In this document: positions 30,313-40,792 of the stretch, in pieces | Layout of the letters: every line of letters starts with the position of its first letter | Numbering within the stretch: position 1 is the stretch's first letter | Origin: Streptomyces sp. HM190 | Lineage (GTDB): Bacteria > Actinomycetota > Actinomycetes > Streptomycetales > Streptomycetaceae | Assembly: GCF_009857135.1 (NCBI RefSeq) | Contig: NZ_CP047318.1 | Location: 4,340,001-4,404,000 of the forward strand | Length of the DNA: 64,000 nt | Direction of reading: 5' to 3' | Position numbers and translations under genes: made by a program | Notes under the pieces: generated by a model | Database searches by the model: none | What the model was told of the DNA's origin: nothing | What the model saw: only the letters and a program-made list of their open reading frames with translations

Positions 30313-31860
30313 ATGGGGCGGCGCACGGTCCGGTGGCACACTGCGGCAGCCGTGGGAGCGGCCCTGACCATGACCACGGCACAGCCCGGTCCCGCCCTGG
30401 CGGCGGACGGGCCGGCGCCGTACTCCTACGCCGAGAACGCCACGGCGGTCGACGGCTCGACGGGTACCTCGCAGGCGGTACGGCTGTCGCCGGGCAGGAC
30501 GTACCGGAGTGCCATCGGCCCCGGAGAGAAGCTCTACTACCGCCTCGACCTCGACGCCGGCGCCAACGCCTACGTCTCGGGCACCGCCGTCCCCGCGCCA
30601 GGGGCGAGCGTCGCCTCCTCCGACGGGCTGAGGGTCTCCATCGAGGACGTCGACGCTCACCGCTGCTCGTACGGGAACGCCCGCTTCGGCCCCACGCGCA
30701 GCGCCCACCCCGTCACCGCCTGGGCCTCGCGTGAGATCGGCGCCGACGAGTACATGTGCCAGGCGGCCGGGGCGTACTACCTCGTCGTCGAACGCGTCGG
30801 TCCGAGCTCGAACGGGGCCTCGTCGGGTCTGTCATCAGGCGGGTCGTCGGGTGAGCCGTCCGGTGCGTCGTCGGGTGGATCGTCGGTGTCCGGCGGGCGC
30901 GGCTCCGGGCTGGAGTGGGGGCTCGAACTGGGCTACGCGTGGGAACCCGCCGTGAAGAAGGGGGGCTCGACGGCCGCACCCGAGATCTGGAACTCGGCGT
31001 CCCCCGAACCCCTGCGAGGAGATCCCGAGCGCCGACGCGGAGGGAGCGGCTTCGCCTCGGCCGGCCCTCTCGCCCAGGGGATCTGGCAGGACCGGACCGG
31101 GATCACGGCCGGTGAGACCCGCTACTACAAGGTCCCCGTCGGCTGGGGGCAGCAGCTCTCCGCCACGGTCGAACTGGGCAGCACGACCAGCGGCGAAGGA
31201 TATGTCGGCAACGCGCTGGTCATGTCGCTGTACAACCCGGCCCGGGCCCTCGTGGACGACGCTCTCGTCAGCTACGGCGGTGACCAGCGCTCCGCCGCAC
31301 TCGACCCGCTTCCCCCGGTCGCGTATGACAACCGCTACTCCCTCGACGACGAGGTCAGCGGAATGCGGTTCGCCGGCTGGTACTACCTGGCCGTCCACCT
31401 CGGCTCGGCGGTGGCCGACCGCTTCGGCGAGAAGCCGATCGGGCTGACCCTGCGCGTACGGGTGTCCGGTCGGGCCGGATCCGGACCGGGGTACCTCGGG
31501 CAGGCCGAGCCGCGCGGCGTCTTCGAGGTCACCGACCAGGACCGGGAGGCCGCGGAGACGGGGACCGGAGCGGGGACGGAGACCGGGGACACGCGGGGAG
31601 GGGCCGGGGACGCGGGGGGCACCGGCAGCGGCGAGGAGAGCGCCGCTGGCTCGGACGGCTCCACGATCAGCGGGGACAGGCGTCTCGCCCTGACGGTGGT
31701 CGCCGCGGGTGGGATCGGCACGGGGAGCCTGCTGGTGCTGACGCTGCTCCTGTGGACGGTCGTGGCACGCCGCCGGGTCGCGGCGGATCGGCCCACGGCA
31801 CCGTCAGGCGGAGGCAGGGCCTCGCGGCGGGGGCGGCACGGGCCGTCCCGGGGGCGGTAG
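30313..31860 (+). CDS. Secreted, membrane-anchored protein of unknown function
   Basis: 515 aa from ATG at 30313; an in-frame GTG at 30310 and an ATG at 30274 are alternatives. GAGGGG at 30298 and a clean signal peptide (GRRTVRWHTAAAVGAALTM... PALAADG) favour the 30310/30313 start. After cleavage there is a beta-rich domain (PGEKLYYRLDLDAGANAYVSGT). A Ser/Gly-rich linker with SSG repeats (~170-200) follows. A second domain with GETRYYKVPVGWGQQLSATVELG resembles bacterial pre-peptidase C-terminal folds. Near the end come an acidic Thr/Gly linker, one membrane helix (VVAAGGIGTGSLLVLTLLLWTVV) and a basic tail. Not recognised as a named family. No catalytic motif was seen. Confidence 0.8.
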   Translation: MGRRTVRWHTAAAVGAALTMTTAQPGPALAADGPAPYSYAENATAVDGSTGTSQAVRLSPGRTYRSAIGPGEKLYYRLDLDAGANAYVSGTAVPAPGASVASSDGLRVSIEDVDAHRCSYGNARFGPTRSAHPVTAWASREIGADEYMCQAAGAYYLVVERVGPSSNGASSGLSSGGSSGEPSGASSGGSSVSGGRGSGLEWGLELGYAWEPAVKKGGSTAAPEIWNSASPEPLRGDPERRRGGSGFASAGPLAQGIWQDRTGITAGETRYYKVPVGWGQQLSATVELGSTTSGEGYVGNALVMSLYNPARALVDDALVSYGGDQRSAALDPLPPVAYDNRYSLDDEVSGMRFAGWYYLAVHLGSAVADRFGEKPIGLTLRVRVSGRAGSGPGYLGQAEPRGVFEVTDQDREAAETGTGAGTETGDTRGGAGDAGGTGSGEESAAGSDGSTISGDRRLALTVVAAGGIGTGSLLVLTLLLWTVVARRRVAADRPTAPSGGGRASRRGRHGPSRGR

Positions 31861-31923
31861 GGCCAGAGGCCGAGGGGACTGGATGGCAGGGGCTGAGGGC
31901 GCGGGCGGAGCCTTGGCCGAGGC

Positions 31924-33849
<1,926 letters not shown>

Positions 33850-34289
33850 GGCTGTGCGTCGTTCCCCCTTCGGCTCCCCCCTTGGCTGCCCGTCGGCGGA
33901 GGACACGGCTCCCGAGCCGCCCCCCGCGGCGTCGGCTTCTGCCTCCCGGTTTCCCACGGAGCTCGTTTCCGTACCTCTGTCCCCCGGTCGCTCTGTGTGG
34001 CCCGTCCTCTCAGCCCTCTCCGCTGCCTCTGCCTGACCGGCCCTCCGCCGCCCCGGCTCTCCGCTCCGTCTGTTCGCCGCTTCTTCGGCTCTCAGTCTCT
34101 TCGGATCTCTGCCTCGGCCGGCCCTTCCGGCGGCCCGGCCGTTCCCTCTCGGCTCTCGTCGAGCCTACGTCCACGTCTTCCTGACCCGCGTGTGCCTCTT
34201 CGGCGCTGTGCCACCAGCCCGCGCCACTGGCCCCCCGTTCCTGGCCGCGGCCCGGTCGCCGACCCCGTCCCGGTGACCGGGCCTCGATC
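33850..34289. other. Pyrimidine-rich leader region of the kinase gene
   Basis: 440 bases between the kinase start and the stop of the helix-turn-helix gene. Much of 33950-34210 is C/T-rich on the plus strand, so the leftward kinase leader RNA would be purine-rich. No gene, terminator or clear promoter was identified. The first 108 bases could encode an N-terminal extension of the kinase. Confidence 0.45.
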
Positions 34290-34838
34290 TCAGTTCTGGT
34301 GGGACTGGTAGTGGGCCACCGCGTCCGAGGTGCGGCCCGCGCCGTACACCCGGAGGAACTCTGCCAGTTCGGGGTGGGTCGGGGCGAGGGTGTCCGCCGC
34401 CTCGATGATGTCGCCCGCGGCCGCCACAGAGCGCAGCAGCGACTGGATCTCGCGGACGACCCGCTTGACCGTGGGCGCCCCGGAACTCGTCGTCGACTGC
34501 GTGGTGTTGCTGAGCACAGATCCCCCCTGCGACTTCTTGATCTCGTCCATGCGCTCGGTCGCCTCGGCGGCGCTCACGCTGCCGTCCGCGACCTGCCCCG
34601 CCAGGTCCTGCAGCAGCTGCACCCGCTGGACCACGGCCGGGTTCCCGATCTTGGCTCGCTGACCACTCATCAGCTGCGACAGCATCGGTGCGGAAAGGCC
34701 CAGTACCCCCGCGAGACGGGCCTGGTTGAGACCCAGGTCCTCGATGAGCCTACGGAAGAGCGCCCCCAGCGGCTCTCCGTACCAGTTCCGCTGCAGCTCC
34801 CGGGCTCTTGCGGTCGCTTCCTGCTGTGCGGCGTCCAT
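34290..34838 (-). CDS. Cro/CI-type helix-turn-helix DNA-binding protein
   Basis: 182 aa from ATG at 34838 (GGGGAG five bases upstream); an ATG at 34862 would add eight residues. The HTH is at ~25-55 (LNQARLAGVLGLSAPMLSQLMSG). A following ~130-residue part contains SVSAAEATERMDEIKKSQG and a helical C-terminal region (VVREIQSLLRSVAAAGDIIEAADTLAP). No ligand domain was recognised. Leftward and upstream of the kinase gene; possibly co-transcribed, but the 440-base gap argues for separate control. Target genes unknown. Confidence 0.85.
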   Translation of the reverse strand: MDAAQQEATARARELQRNWYGEPLGALFRRLIEDLGLNQARLAGVLGLSAPMLSQLMSGQRAKIGNPAVVQRVQLLQDLAGQVADGSVSAAEATERMDEIKKSQGGSVLSNTTQSTTSSGAPTVKRVVREIQSLLRSVAAAGDIIEAADTLAPTHPELAEFLRVYGAGRTSDAVAHYQSHQN

Positions 34839-35021
34839 TGCGTCTCCCCATCGCTTCCCCAAAAAACTGCGGTTCGCTGTAGCGAACCACGACGAGCATC
34901 TTACGGAGAGTGGTCGTTCACGGGGACCCCCAATCTTTTTGCGAGATACCGGGGGTGACCCGGTACTCTGGTCTGCGGCGCCACCCGGTGGTCGGTACTT
35001 CCGGGCAGACGCTTCCCTTCC

Positions 35022-35094
35022 GGGGCCTTAGCTCAGTTGGTAGAGCGCTGTCTTTGCATGGCAGATGTCAGGGGTTCGACTCCCCTAGGCTCCA
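35022..35094 (+). tRNA. tRNA-Ala (anticodon TGC)
   Basis: 73 nt. The acceptor GGGGCCT pairs with AGGCTCC (one G-T), the D-arm is GCTC/GAGC, and the anticodon loop TTTGCAT gives TGC. The T-arm is GGGGTTCGACTCCCC-like. Discriminator A; CCA is not encoded. Confidence 0.97.
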
Positions 35095-35103
35095 CAGCGG
35101 ATG

Positions 35104-35139
35104 GACCGGGCCGGACGTCAGGAGACGTCCGGCCCGGTC
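35104..35139. terminator. Strong terminator after tRNA-Ala
   Basis: A 16-bp perfect stem (GACCGGGCCGGACGTC with its complement) and loop AGGA, followed by TCTTTG. Confidence 0.9.
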
Positions 35140-35399
35140 TCTTTGTGTGGTCCCACGATCGTCCGTCACGTGGTGTGCCAGGGGGTCCACGTCGCGATCG
35201 CGATCTGTGCAGTGGGTGAGCGGACTGCCTCTGGAGGCGCGAGACGGGTTGAGGTGCCTGCTGGTGTGCGCATATGCGAAAACCGTGGTCTACGTCACAG
35301 CAAGTCGGGGCCCGAGACGGCTCTCACTCTTCGCAATCGGATGGGCACATTCCCCTTCGAGTGCTCGGCGACCTGCCTCGGTGGTCTGTCTCCGGGTGT

Positions 35400-35413
35400 G
35401 TTTCACGTGAAAC
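35400..35413. promoter_or_regulatory. parS: parS site 6 (intergenic)
   Basis: Perfect GTTTCACGTGAAAC. Its last three bases are also the first bases of the 35411-35462 hairpin. Confidence 0.95.
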
Positions 35414-35462
35414 AGCCCTGTGGGCCGGACGACCGTCAAGTCTTCCGGCCCACAGGGCTGTT
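35411..35462. terminator. Long hairpin overlapping parS site 6
   Basis: A 19-bp perfect stem (35411-35429 with 35444-35462) and a 14-base loop. It may end the leftward DUF5324 transcript, 186 bases after its stop, although the distance is large. Confidence 0.7.
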
Positions 35463-35647
35463 GAAAGGCATCGCGTCGCAGGCGAGCCGCGGAACACCTA
35501 TGTCAGCCGCAGACCGACGTCCGCGGTTTTCGTCCTCCACGGGGCGACACTGCCGCCGTCCACGGAGGGGCCGCAGACCCCGACCGCGACGCCGTCAGTG
35601 CGTCGGCCACAGGACCGCCCGTGCGTCGTCGGCGCTGCGCGCTCGTC

Positions 35648-36349
35648 TCAGCGGCGGTCGTCGCCGTTCGCCGCCTCGTCCTCGGCCTGCTTGGCCTCGA
35701 CCTCGGGGTCGAGGCCAGATGCGTCGCTGCCGTCCACGGAGGACAGCCGTCCGCGCTCGGAGACCTCGGTGGCGGCGGGGGGCTCGACCAGCCAGTCGGG
35801 GTTGGCCTGCTTGTCCCACCACTTCCAGGCGGCGAAGGCGCCGCCTGCGAGGATGCCGATCACGGCCACACCCTTGAAGGCGCGGCCGGCCCTGGCGCGA
35901 CGCTGCTGCTTGCGGACGAGCTTCTGGATCTGCTCGGGCGACACCTGACCGCGCAGCGCGGCCAGCGCCGCCACGCTCCGGGCCGTGGCCTCCTCGCGCA
36001 TGGGGCCGGCAGCGGCCACTGCCTGCTCGAGTCGCGGGCGGGAGTAGTCGGCGGCCTGGCGGGCAGCCTTACGGGTGCGTACTGCGGCCTCATGGGCCGC
36101 GTTGTCGATCTTCGGCGGTACATGCGTGCGTGCCTGTTCCAGACGCGGGACGACAAGGGCGCCGTACTGGACGCGTGCCTGTTCCGCGGCCTGCGACACC
36201 TTCGGCGCGATCTTCACGCGCGCCTCGTATGCGTAGTGCGAGGCCTTTTCCTTGGCCGTGTCGGCGTAGGGCGCCACCACTTCCGCGGCGTGCAGCACGC
36301 TGTCCTTCGCCGAACCGGTCGCGGCGCGCACGCTGTCGATGCGGGTCAC
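35648..36349 (-). CDS. DUF5324 family protein
   Basis: 233 aa. GTG at 36349 with a strong AGGAGG upstream. The N-terminal ~135 residues are an Ala/Lys/Glu-rich, coiled-coil-like region reminiscent of apolipoprotein or LEA repeats (AAEVVAPYADTAKEKASHYAYEAR). One membrane helix follows (FKGVAVIGILAGGAFAAWKWW), then an acidic tail. The N-terminus is probably cytoplasmic and peripheral to the membrane. Conserved in Streptomyces; function unknown. Confidence 0.85.
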   Translation of the reverse strand: MTRIDSVRAATGSAKDSVLHAAEVVAPYADTAKEKASHYAYEARVKIAPKVSQAAEQARVQYGALVVPRLEQARTHVPPKIDNAAHEAAVRTRKAARQAADYSRPRLEQAVAAAGPMREEATARSVAALAALRGQVSPEQIQKLVRKQQRRARAGRAFKGVAVIGILAGGAFAAWKWWDKQANPDWLVEPPAATEVSERGRLSSVDGSDASGLDPEVEAKQAEDEAANGDDRR

Positions 36350-36712
36350 GGGATCCTCCTCCTCGGTGGCGTACGGTATTTCGACTTTCCACCCTTTTGG
36401 CGATCATGCCTCCCGGAACGCTCTGAGGCATGTGTGGGCGGGCATCCGGGTCATGCGGGCGGGCATTCGCGGGGTCAGGAAGTCGGAACCGTCCGTGAGC
36501 CGGTGCTGTGCAATTGCGGATGAATACGGGGCAATGGGAGCTTGTCCACGACAGTGCCGACAATGCCACGGATCGTCGCCAAGCGCGCCGATACCTTGGG
36601 TGTTCGACCCGTTTTCCGTGCGCGTACCGGGCGAGGGTGTGGCCGTCGGGCGACTCCGGCCGCCGTCCGTGCGAGGATCGGGGGAGTCACAGAGGACAAC
36701 GGAAGGCAGATC
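36350..36712. other. Divergent DUF5324-ppiA promoter region
   Basis: 363 bases between divergent starts. Short direct repeats of GCGGGCAT occur around 36430-36475. The rightward open frame from 36542 is leader, because conserved cyclophilin sequence starts at 36713. No clear promoter hexamers were assigned. Confidence 0.45.
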
Positions 36713-37246
36713 GTGGCTGAGCAGCTGTACGCCACCCTGAAGACCAACCACGGCGACATCGAGGTGCGGCTGCTGCCGAACCACGCGCCCCAGACGGTCA
36801 AGAACTTCGTCGAGCTCGCCCAGGGCGAGCGTGAGTGGACCCACCCGGCGACCGGCCAGAAGTCCACGGACAAGCTCTACGACGGCACGGTCTTCCACCG
36901 GGTGATCAGCGGATTCATGATCCAGGGCGGTGACCCGCTGGGCAACGGCACCGGCGGCCCCGGCTACCAGTTCGGGGACGAGTTCCACCCGGACCTCGCA
37001 TTCGACAAGCCCTACCTGCTGGCCATGGCCAACGCCGGTCCGGGCACCAACGGCTCGCAGTTCTTCATCACCGTCTCCCCGACGGCATGGCTGAACCGCA
37101 AGCACACCATCTTCGGCGAGGTCGTCGACGCGGCCAGCCAGAAGGTCGTCGACTCCATCGCGACCACCCAGACCAACCCCCGCACCGACCGCCCGGTGAA
37201 GGACGTCGTCATCGAGTCCGTCGTCATCGAGACCCGCCAGGGCTGA
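36713..37246 (+). CDS. ppiA: Peptidyl-prolyl cis-trans isomerase (cyclophilin)
   Basis: 177 aa cytosolic proline isomerase that assists folding. GTG at 36713 with GGAAGG upstream. The catalytic core is present: FHRVISGFMIQGGDPLGNGTGGPGYQ with the conserved Arg and Phe, and NAGPGTNGSQFFIT. Located, as in mycobacteria (Rv0009), between the gyrase genes and the rhomboid/crgA region. The symbol follows the actinobacterial name for this gene. Confidence 0.95.
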   Translation: MAEQLYATLKTNHGDIEVRLLPNHAPQTVKNFVELAQGEREWTHPATGQKSTDKLYDGTVFHRVISGFMIQGGDPLGNGTGGPGYQFGDEFHPDLAFDKPYLLAMANAGPGTNGSQFFITVSPTAWLNRKHTIFGEVVDAASQKVVDSIATTQTNPRTDRPVKDVVIESVVIETRQG

Positions 37247-37399
37247 GCCCTCTGAAGGCCCGCCACACGGGCCGAGGGCTCGGGGCCCTGCGTGCGCCGG
37301 AACCGAAAGGTGTGCAAGGTCCCTGAGGGAACCATTCGCCCCGCTCATCCGTAAGGATGGGCGGGGCCGATGTGTTCCACACACGAGACGGAGGGACCG

Positions 37400-38293
37400 A
37401 TGGACCAGGTGCCGAGCAGCCCGCAGGAGGCGCAGAGCCTGCCCACCTGCTACCGGCACCCGGACCGGGAGACGGGGATCCGCTGCACCCGGTGTGAACG
37501 CCCTATCTGCCCCGAGTGCATGGTCAGTGCCTCCGTGGGCTTCCAGTGCCCGGACTGCGTCCGCAACGGGTCGGGCACGGGTCACGCGCCCTCCGCCTCC
37601 CAGCCCCGCACCCTCGCGGGCGGCACCGTCAGCGCCGATCCCCGTCTCGTCACCAAGATCCTTATCGGCGCGAACCTGCTGCTGTACCTGGTGCAGAAGG
37701 CCCTGGGCGACCGCTTCACCGACCGGCTCGACCTCATCGGACGGGCCTGGGTCCCAGGCCTCGGTACTTCGCTCCAGGGCGTCGCCGAGGGCCAGTGGTA
37801 CCGGCTGGTGACGTCGATGTTCCTGCACAGCGGCGTCACGCACATCCTGTTCAACATGCTCAGCCTCTGGTGGATCGGCGGCCCCCTGGAGGCGGCCCTG
37901 GGCCGCGCCCGCTATCTGACGCTCTACTTCGTCTCCGGCCTCGCAGGCAGCGCGCTTACCTACCTGCTGGCCGCGCCGAACCAGCCCTCCCTCGGTGCGT
38001 CCGGCGCGATCTTCGGCCTCTTCGGTGCGACCGCCGTCCTCATGCGGCATCTCAAATACGACATGCGTCCGCTGGTCATCCTGCTCGTGATCAACCTGAT
38101 CTTCACGTTCAGCCCGTACTTCAACATCTCGTGGCAGGCCCATGTGGGCGGCCTCGTCGGCGGTGTCGTGGTCGGCTATGCGATGGTGCACGCTCCGCGG
38201 AAGCGACGGTCGCTGATCCAGTTCGGGGTTTGCGCCCTGGTCCTGGCAGCCGGGCTGATCATGATCGTGGCCAGGACCGCTCAGCTCACCTGA
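37400..38293 (+). CDS. Rhomboid-family intramembrane serine protease with B-box-like zinc finger
   Basis: 297 aa from ATG at 37400 (GGAGGGA upstream). The N-terminal ~60 residues carry a Cys/His zinc-finger pattern (CYRHPDRETGIRCTRCERPICPECM, CPDC) typical of actinobacterial rhomboids. The membrane domain has six or seven helices, the catalytic serine in GASGAIFGLFG and the catalytic histidine in WQAHVGGLVGG. It cleaves membrane-spanning substrates; these are unknown here. It converges with crgA across a DnaA-box-rich gap. Confidence 0.93.
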   Translation: MDQVPSSPQEAQSLPTCYRHPDRETGIRCTRCERPICPECMVSASVGFQCPDCVRNGSGTGHAPSASQPRTLAGGTVSADPRLVTKILIGANLLLYLVQKALGDRFTDRLDLIGRAWVPGLGTSLQGVAEGQWYRLVTSMFLHSGVTHILFNMLSLWWIGGPLEAALGRARYLTLYFVSGLAGSALTYLLAAPNQPSLGASGAIFGLFGATAVLMRHLKYDMRPLVILLVINLIFTFSPYFNISWQAHVGGLVGGVVVGYAMVHAPRKRRSLIQFGVCALVLAAGLIMIVARTAQLT

Positions 38294-38594
38294 TCAGCCC
38301 TGACTCGCCGCTCAGCGAGCACTCGGACGGTACCGCTACAGCACAGTTGTCCACAGACCGTGGCGGATCTTGTGCATAGGGTGCGGGAACAGGTGTGCCC
38401 CCTGTCGCTCACCTGCGTTTCCGCAGGTCAGGCAGGGGGCGAACATCCATGCGGGAGTGGCGGGTCAGTCATACCGGCGTCAATGCCCGGTGAGTTATCC
38501 ACAGATCGTCGTTCTTTTTCCCCACTGTGGAAAACGCCTGTGGATAACTCCGTGGATAGTTATGGGGAGGGCTGGTCAGCCGGTGCGGAAAGTG
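38294..38594. promoter_or_regulatory. DnaA-box cluster between the rhomboid gene and crgA
   Basis: 301 bases between convergent genes containing at least five DnaA-box-like nonamers. These are TTGTCCACA at 38347-38355 (the Streptomyces consensus), TTATCCACA at 38495-38503, TGTGGAAAA at 38526-38534, TGTGGATAA at 38539-38547 and CGTGGATAG at 38551-38559. The last four fall within 65 bases. The perfect boxes are better matches than most in oriC. A hairpin lies between the first and second box. No gene is present. Confidence 0.85.
38396..38439. terminator. Bidirectional hairpin between rhomboid gene and crgA
   Basis: The outer stem GCCCCCTG/CAGGGGGC (8 bp) and the inner stem ACCTGCG/CGCAGGT (7 bp, loop TTTC) are separated by an asymmetric internal loop. 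It sits between convergent genes. Confidence 0.75.
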
Positions 38595-38849
38595 CTACTT
38601 CCACTGGGTCGAGACGCCGAAGCCGGCGGCGATGAAGCCGAAGCCCACCACGATGTTCCAGTTGCCGAGGGAGTCGACAGGCAGCGAGCCGTCGGTCACA
38701 TAGAAGATGACGATCCAGGCGAGGCCGATGAGGAACATGGCCAGCATGACGGGAGCCACCCAGCCACGGCTGTTCAGCTTGATGGCTGTGGCCTGCTTCG
38801 ACGGCGGCGGCGTGTAGTCGGCCTTCTTGCGGATACGTGACTTCGGCAC
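38595..38849 (-). CDS. crgA: Cell division protein CrgA
   Basis: 84 aa, the usual length of CrgA. GTG at 38849 with GGAG upstream. The basic N-terminus is [14 protein letters not shown]. Two membrane helices follow ([20 protein letters not shown] and [17 protein letters not shown]). CrgA is known in Streptomyces to influence Z-ring formation during sporulation septation, and in mycobacteria to bind FtsZ, FtsQ and penicillin-binding proteins. Conserved in this location. Confidence 0.95.
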   Translation of the reverse strand: MPKSRIRKKADYTPPPSKQATAIKLNSRGWVAPVMLAMFLIGLAWIVIFYVTDGSLPVDSLGNWNIVVGFGFIAAGFGVSTQWK

Positions 38850-38990
38850 GAGGGTCTCTCCTGTCGATGCGCTGCGTGGCCGCGCAGGGAACGGGGCGGG
38901 CTCGGGGGCAGCGTACAAGGGGACACTGAATGCTCCCCCGGGCGTCCGTTAGCGTAGTGCTTCCGCGCCGCCTAAGGAGATAAGGGTACG

Positions 38991-39857
38991 TTGAGCAATT
39001 CAGCCGACTCCCCCGAGGCCGGTTCCGGCGACCCCTCCGGGACGGGCAACGGGTCCGTCGAATCCGACGGTTCCTCGTCCCCCGCGACCGGCCCCTCGTC
39101 CCCCGCGACCGGTGACGTCTCCGCGCGGGGCGGCTTCCGGCCCGCGCGCGTGCTCACCGTGGGGGTCTTCGCCCTCGCCGGGCTCATCTTCTTCACCAGC
39201 TTCGACACGGCCAAGGGCACGAACATCCGCACGGACACCTCGTTGCTCAAGCTCTCCGACCTGATCCAGGAGCGCAGCCACAAGAACGGGCAGCTCGACG
39301 AGTCGAACGGGGCGCTCCGGGACGACGTCGAGGCGCTCGCCGAGCGGGACGACGGCAGTACGGAGGCCGAGGACGCACGGCTCACGGCGTTGGAGAAGAA
39401 CGCCGGCACCCAGCGGCTCAAGGGCGAGGCCATCACCGTCACCCTCGACGACGCTCCGCCGAACGCCACCGCGAAGCTTCCCGGCTACCCCGAGCCGCAG
39501 CCCGACTACCTGGTCATCCACCAGCAGGACCTGCAGGCCGTGGTGAACGCCCTGTGGCTGGGCGGAGCCAAGGGCATCAAGGTCATGGACCAGCGACTCA
39601 TCTCCACCAGCGCCGTGCGGTGCGTCGGCAACACCCTGATCCTTCAGGGCCGCGTCTACTCACCCCCGTACAAGATCCAGGCGGTCGGTGACCCCGAGAA
39701 GCTCCAGAAGGCGCTCGCCGAGAGCAAGGCGATCCAGAACTACATGGTGTACGTCAACGTCTACGGACTCGGGTGGAAGGTCACCGAGGACGGGCCGGTG
39801 ACTCTGCCCGGCTACTCGGGCACAGTGGATCTGCAGTACGCCAAGCCCGTGGAGTAG
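38991..39857 (+). CDS. DUF881 family protein
   Basis: 288 aa from a TTG start at 38991; AAGGAG lies 11 bases upstream and no ATG or GTG fits better. The N-terminus contains a short tandem repeat (SSPATGP twice). A membrane segment follows (VLTVGVFALAGLIFFTSF), then an extracytoplasmic DUF881 domain with a coiled-coil part (LIQERSHKNGQLDESNGALRDDVEAL) and the family motif NALWLGGAKGIKVMDQRLI. It resembles mycobacterial Rv0012. It may take part in division or envelope assembly, judging by the neighbours crgA and the sortases. Confidence 0.93.
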   Translation: MSNSADSPEAGSGDPSGTGNGSVESDGSSSPATGPSSPATGDVSARGGFRPARVLTVGVFALAGLIFFTSFDTAKGTNIRTDTSLLKLSDLIQERSHKNGQLDESNGALRDDVEALAERDDGSTEAEDARLTALEKNAGTQRLKGEAITVTLDDAPPNATAKLPGYPEPQPDYLVIHQQDLQAVVNALWLGGAKGIKVMDQRLISTSAVRCVGNTLILQGRVYSPPYKIQAVGDPEKLQKALAESKAIQNYMVYVNVYGLGWKVTEDGPVTLPGYSGTVDLQYAKPVE

Positions 39858-39884
39858 AAGCCCGTAACGGCAGCCGGGGGACCT

Positions 39885-40577
39885 GTGTCGGTGCGCGTGA
39901 TCGTCAGGACCGTCAGCGAACTCTGCATCACCGTCGGCACCCTGATCGTGCTCTTCGTCGTCTACGTGCTCTTCTGGACCGGTGTGAAGGCCGACACCGA
40001 GATGGACCGCCAGGTCGGCCTGCTCCAGGACCAGTGGGCGAGGCAACCGGTACGACCCACGGCGGCCCCGGGGGCCACGACGAGTCCGAAGCCCCCCGCG
40101 CCTTACAGGGACGCGAAACCCTTCGCTCTCATGTACGTCCCGCGTCTTGGTCTCACGTGGAACAAGCCCGTCCTGGAGGGCACGAGGACCAGCACCCTGA
40201 AGAAAGGGCTCGGGCACTACGCGAACACCGCTCAGCTGGGGCAGAAGGGAAACTTCGCGGTCGCCGGCCACCGCCGCACCTACGGCGATCCCTTCAAAGA
40301 TTTTCCCAGGCTGCGGGCCGGTGACGCGGTGGTCCTGACCGACGGCGCCCACTGGTACACCTACGTCATCGACAAGGGGCCCTATCGGACATTGCCCACG
40401 GACGTCCAGGTCATCGACCCCGTGCCGGAGAAATCGGGCTACACGCGCGCGGGGCGCTATCTGACGCTGACGACCTGCGACCCGGAGTGGGGCCACAGCC
40501 ACCGGCTCATCGTGTGGGGCCATCTCGAATCCACGAAGCCTGTGGAGTCAGGGAAACCAGAGGCACTACGCCGTTAG
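39885..40577 (+). CDS. Class E sortase (first copy)
   Basis: 230 aa. GTG at 39885; a GTG at 39891 is possible. The N-terminal membrane helix is ELCITVGTLIVLFVVYVLFW. The sortase domain has the catalytic His (~129, in VAGHRRTYGDPF), Cys (~198, in LTLTTCDP) and Arg (in HRLIVWG). It joins exported proteins with an LAxTG-type sorting signal to peptidoglycan. No such substrate is encoded in this window. 28 bases after DUF881. A near-match to parS (12 of 14) lies inside it at 40150-40163. Confidence 0.93.
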   Translation: MSVRVIVRTVSELCITVGTLIVLFVVYVLFWTGVKADTEMDRQVGLLQDQWARQPVRPTAAPGATTSPKPPAPYRDAKPFALMYVPRLGLTWNKPVLEGTRTSTLKKGLGHYANTAQLGQKGNFAVAGHRRTYGDPFKDFPRLRAGDAVVLTDGAHWYTYVIDKGPYRTLPTDVQVIDPVPEKSGYTRAGRYLTLTTCDPEWGHSHRLIVWGHLESTKPVESGKPEALRR

Positions 40578-40630
40578 TCTGGTGGCGGTACGGCGTGAAT
40601 CCGGTGCCGTGGTGTGAAGGAAGGGACGGC

Positions 40631-40792
40631 ATGTACGGCTGGATCTGGCGGCATCTGCCCGGCAATGTATGGGTGAAGGCGCTGCTTTCCGTCGTGCTCA
40701 CCGTGGCCGTCGTCTACGTCCTCTTCCAGTACGTCTTTCCCTGGGCGGAGCCCCTGCTGCCCTTCAACGATGTGACGGTGAACGACCAGTGA
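40631..40792 (+). CDS. Small single-helix membrane protein
   Basis: 53 aa from ATG at 40631 with GAAGGAAGGG upstream. It is one membrane helix (VKALLSVVLTVAVVYVLFQYVFPW) preceded by MYGWIWRHLPGN and followed by a short acidic tail. Its stop overlaps the pabA start by four bases (GTGA), so translation is coupled. Conserved context with the sortases and pabA. Function unknown; it could stabilise a membrane complex. Confidence 0.8.
   Translation: MYGWIWRHLPGNVWVKALLSVVLTVAVVYVLFQYVFPWAEPLLPFNDVTVNDQ

Larger units (their letters stand above)
35095..35647. other. tRNA-Ala to DUF5324 intergenic region
   Basis: 553 bases without a credible gene. It holds the tRNA terminator (35104-35139), a parS site (35400-35413) and the hairpin fused to it (35411-35462). 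The stretches 35140-35399 and 35463-35647 show nothing recognisable. Confidence 0.6.

Noticed and set aside
40150-40163. Near-parS GTCTCACGTGGAAC inside the first sortase gene
   Set aside because: Two mismatches that are not symmetric. It may bind ParB weakly but is not called.
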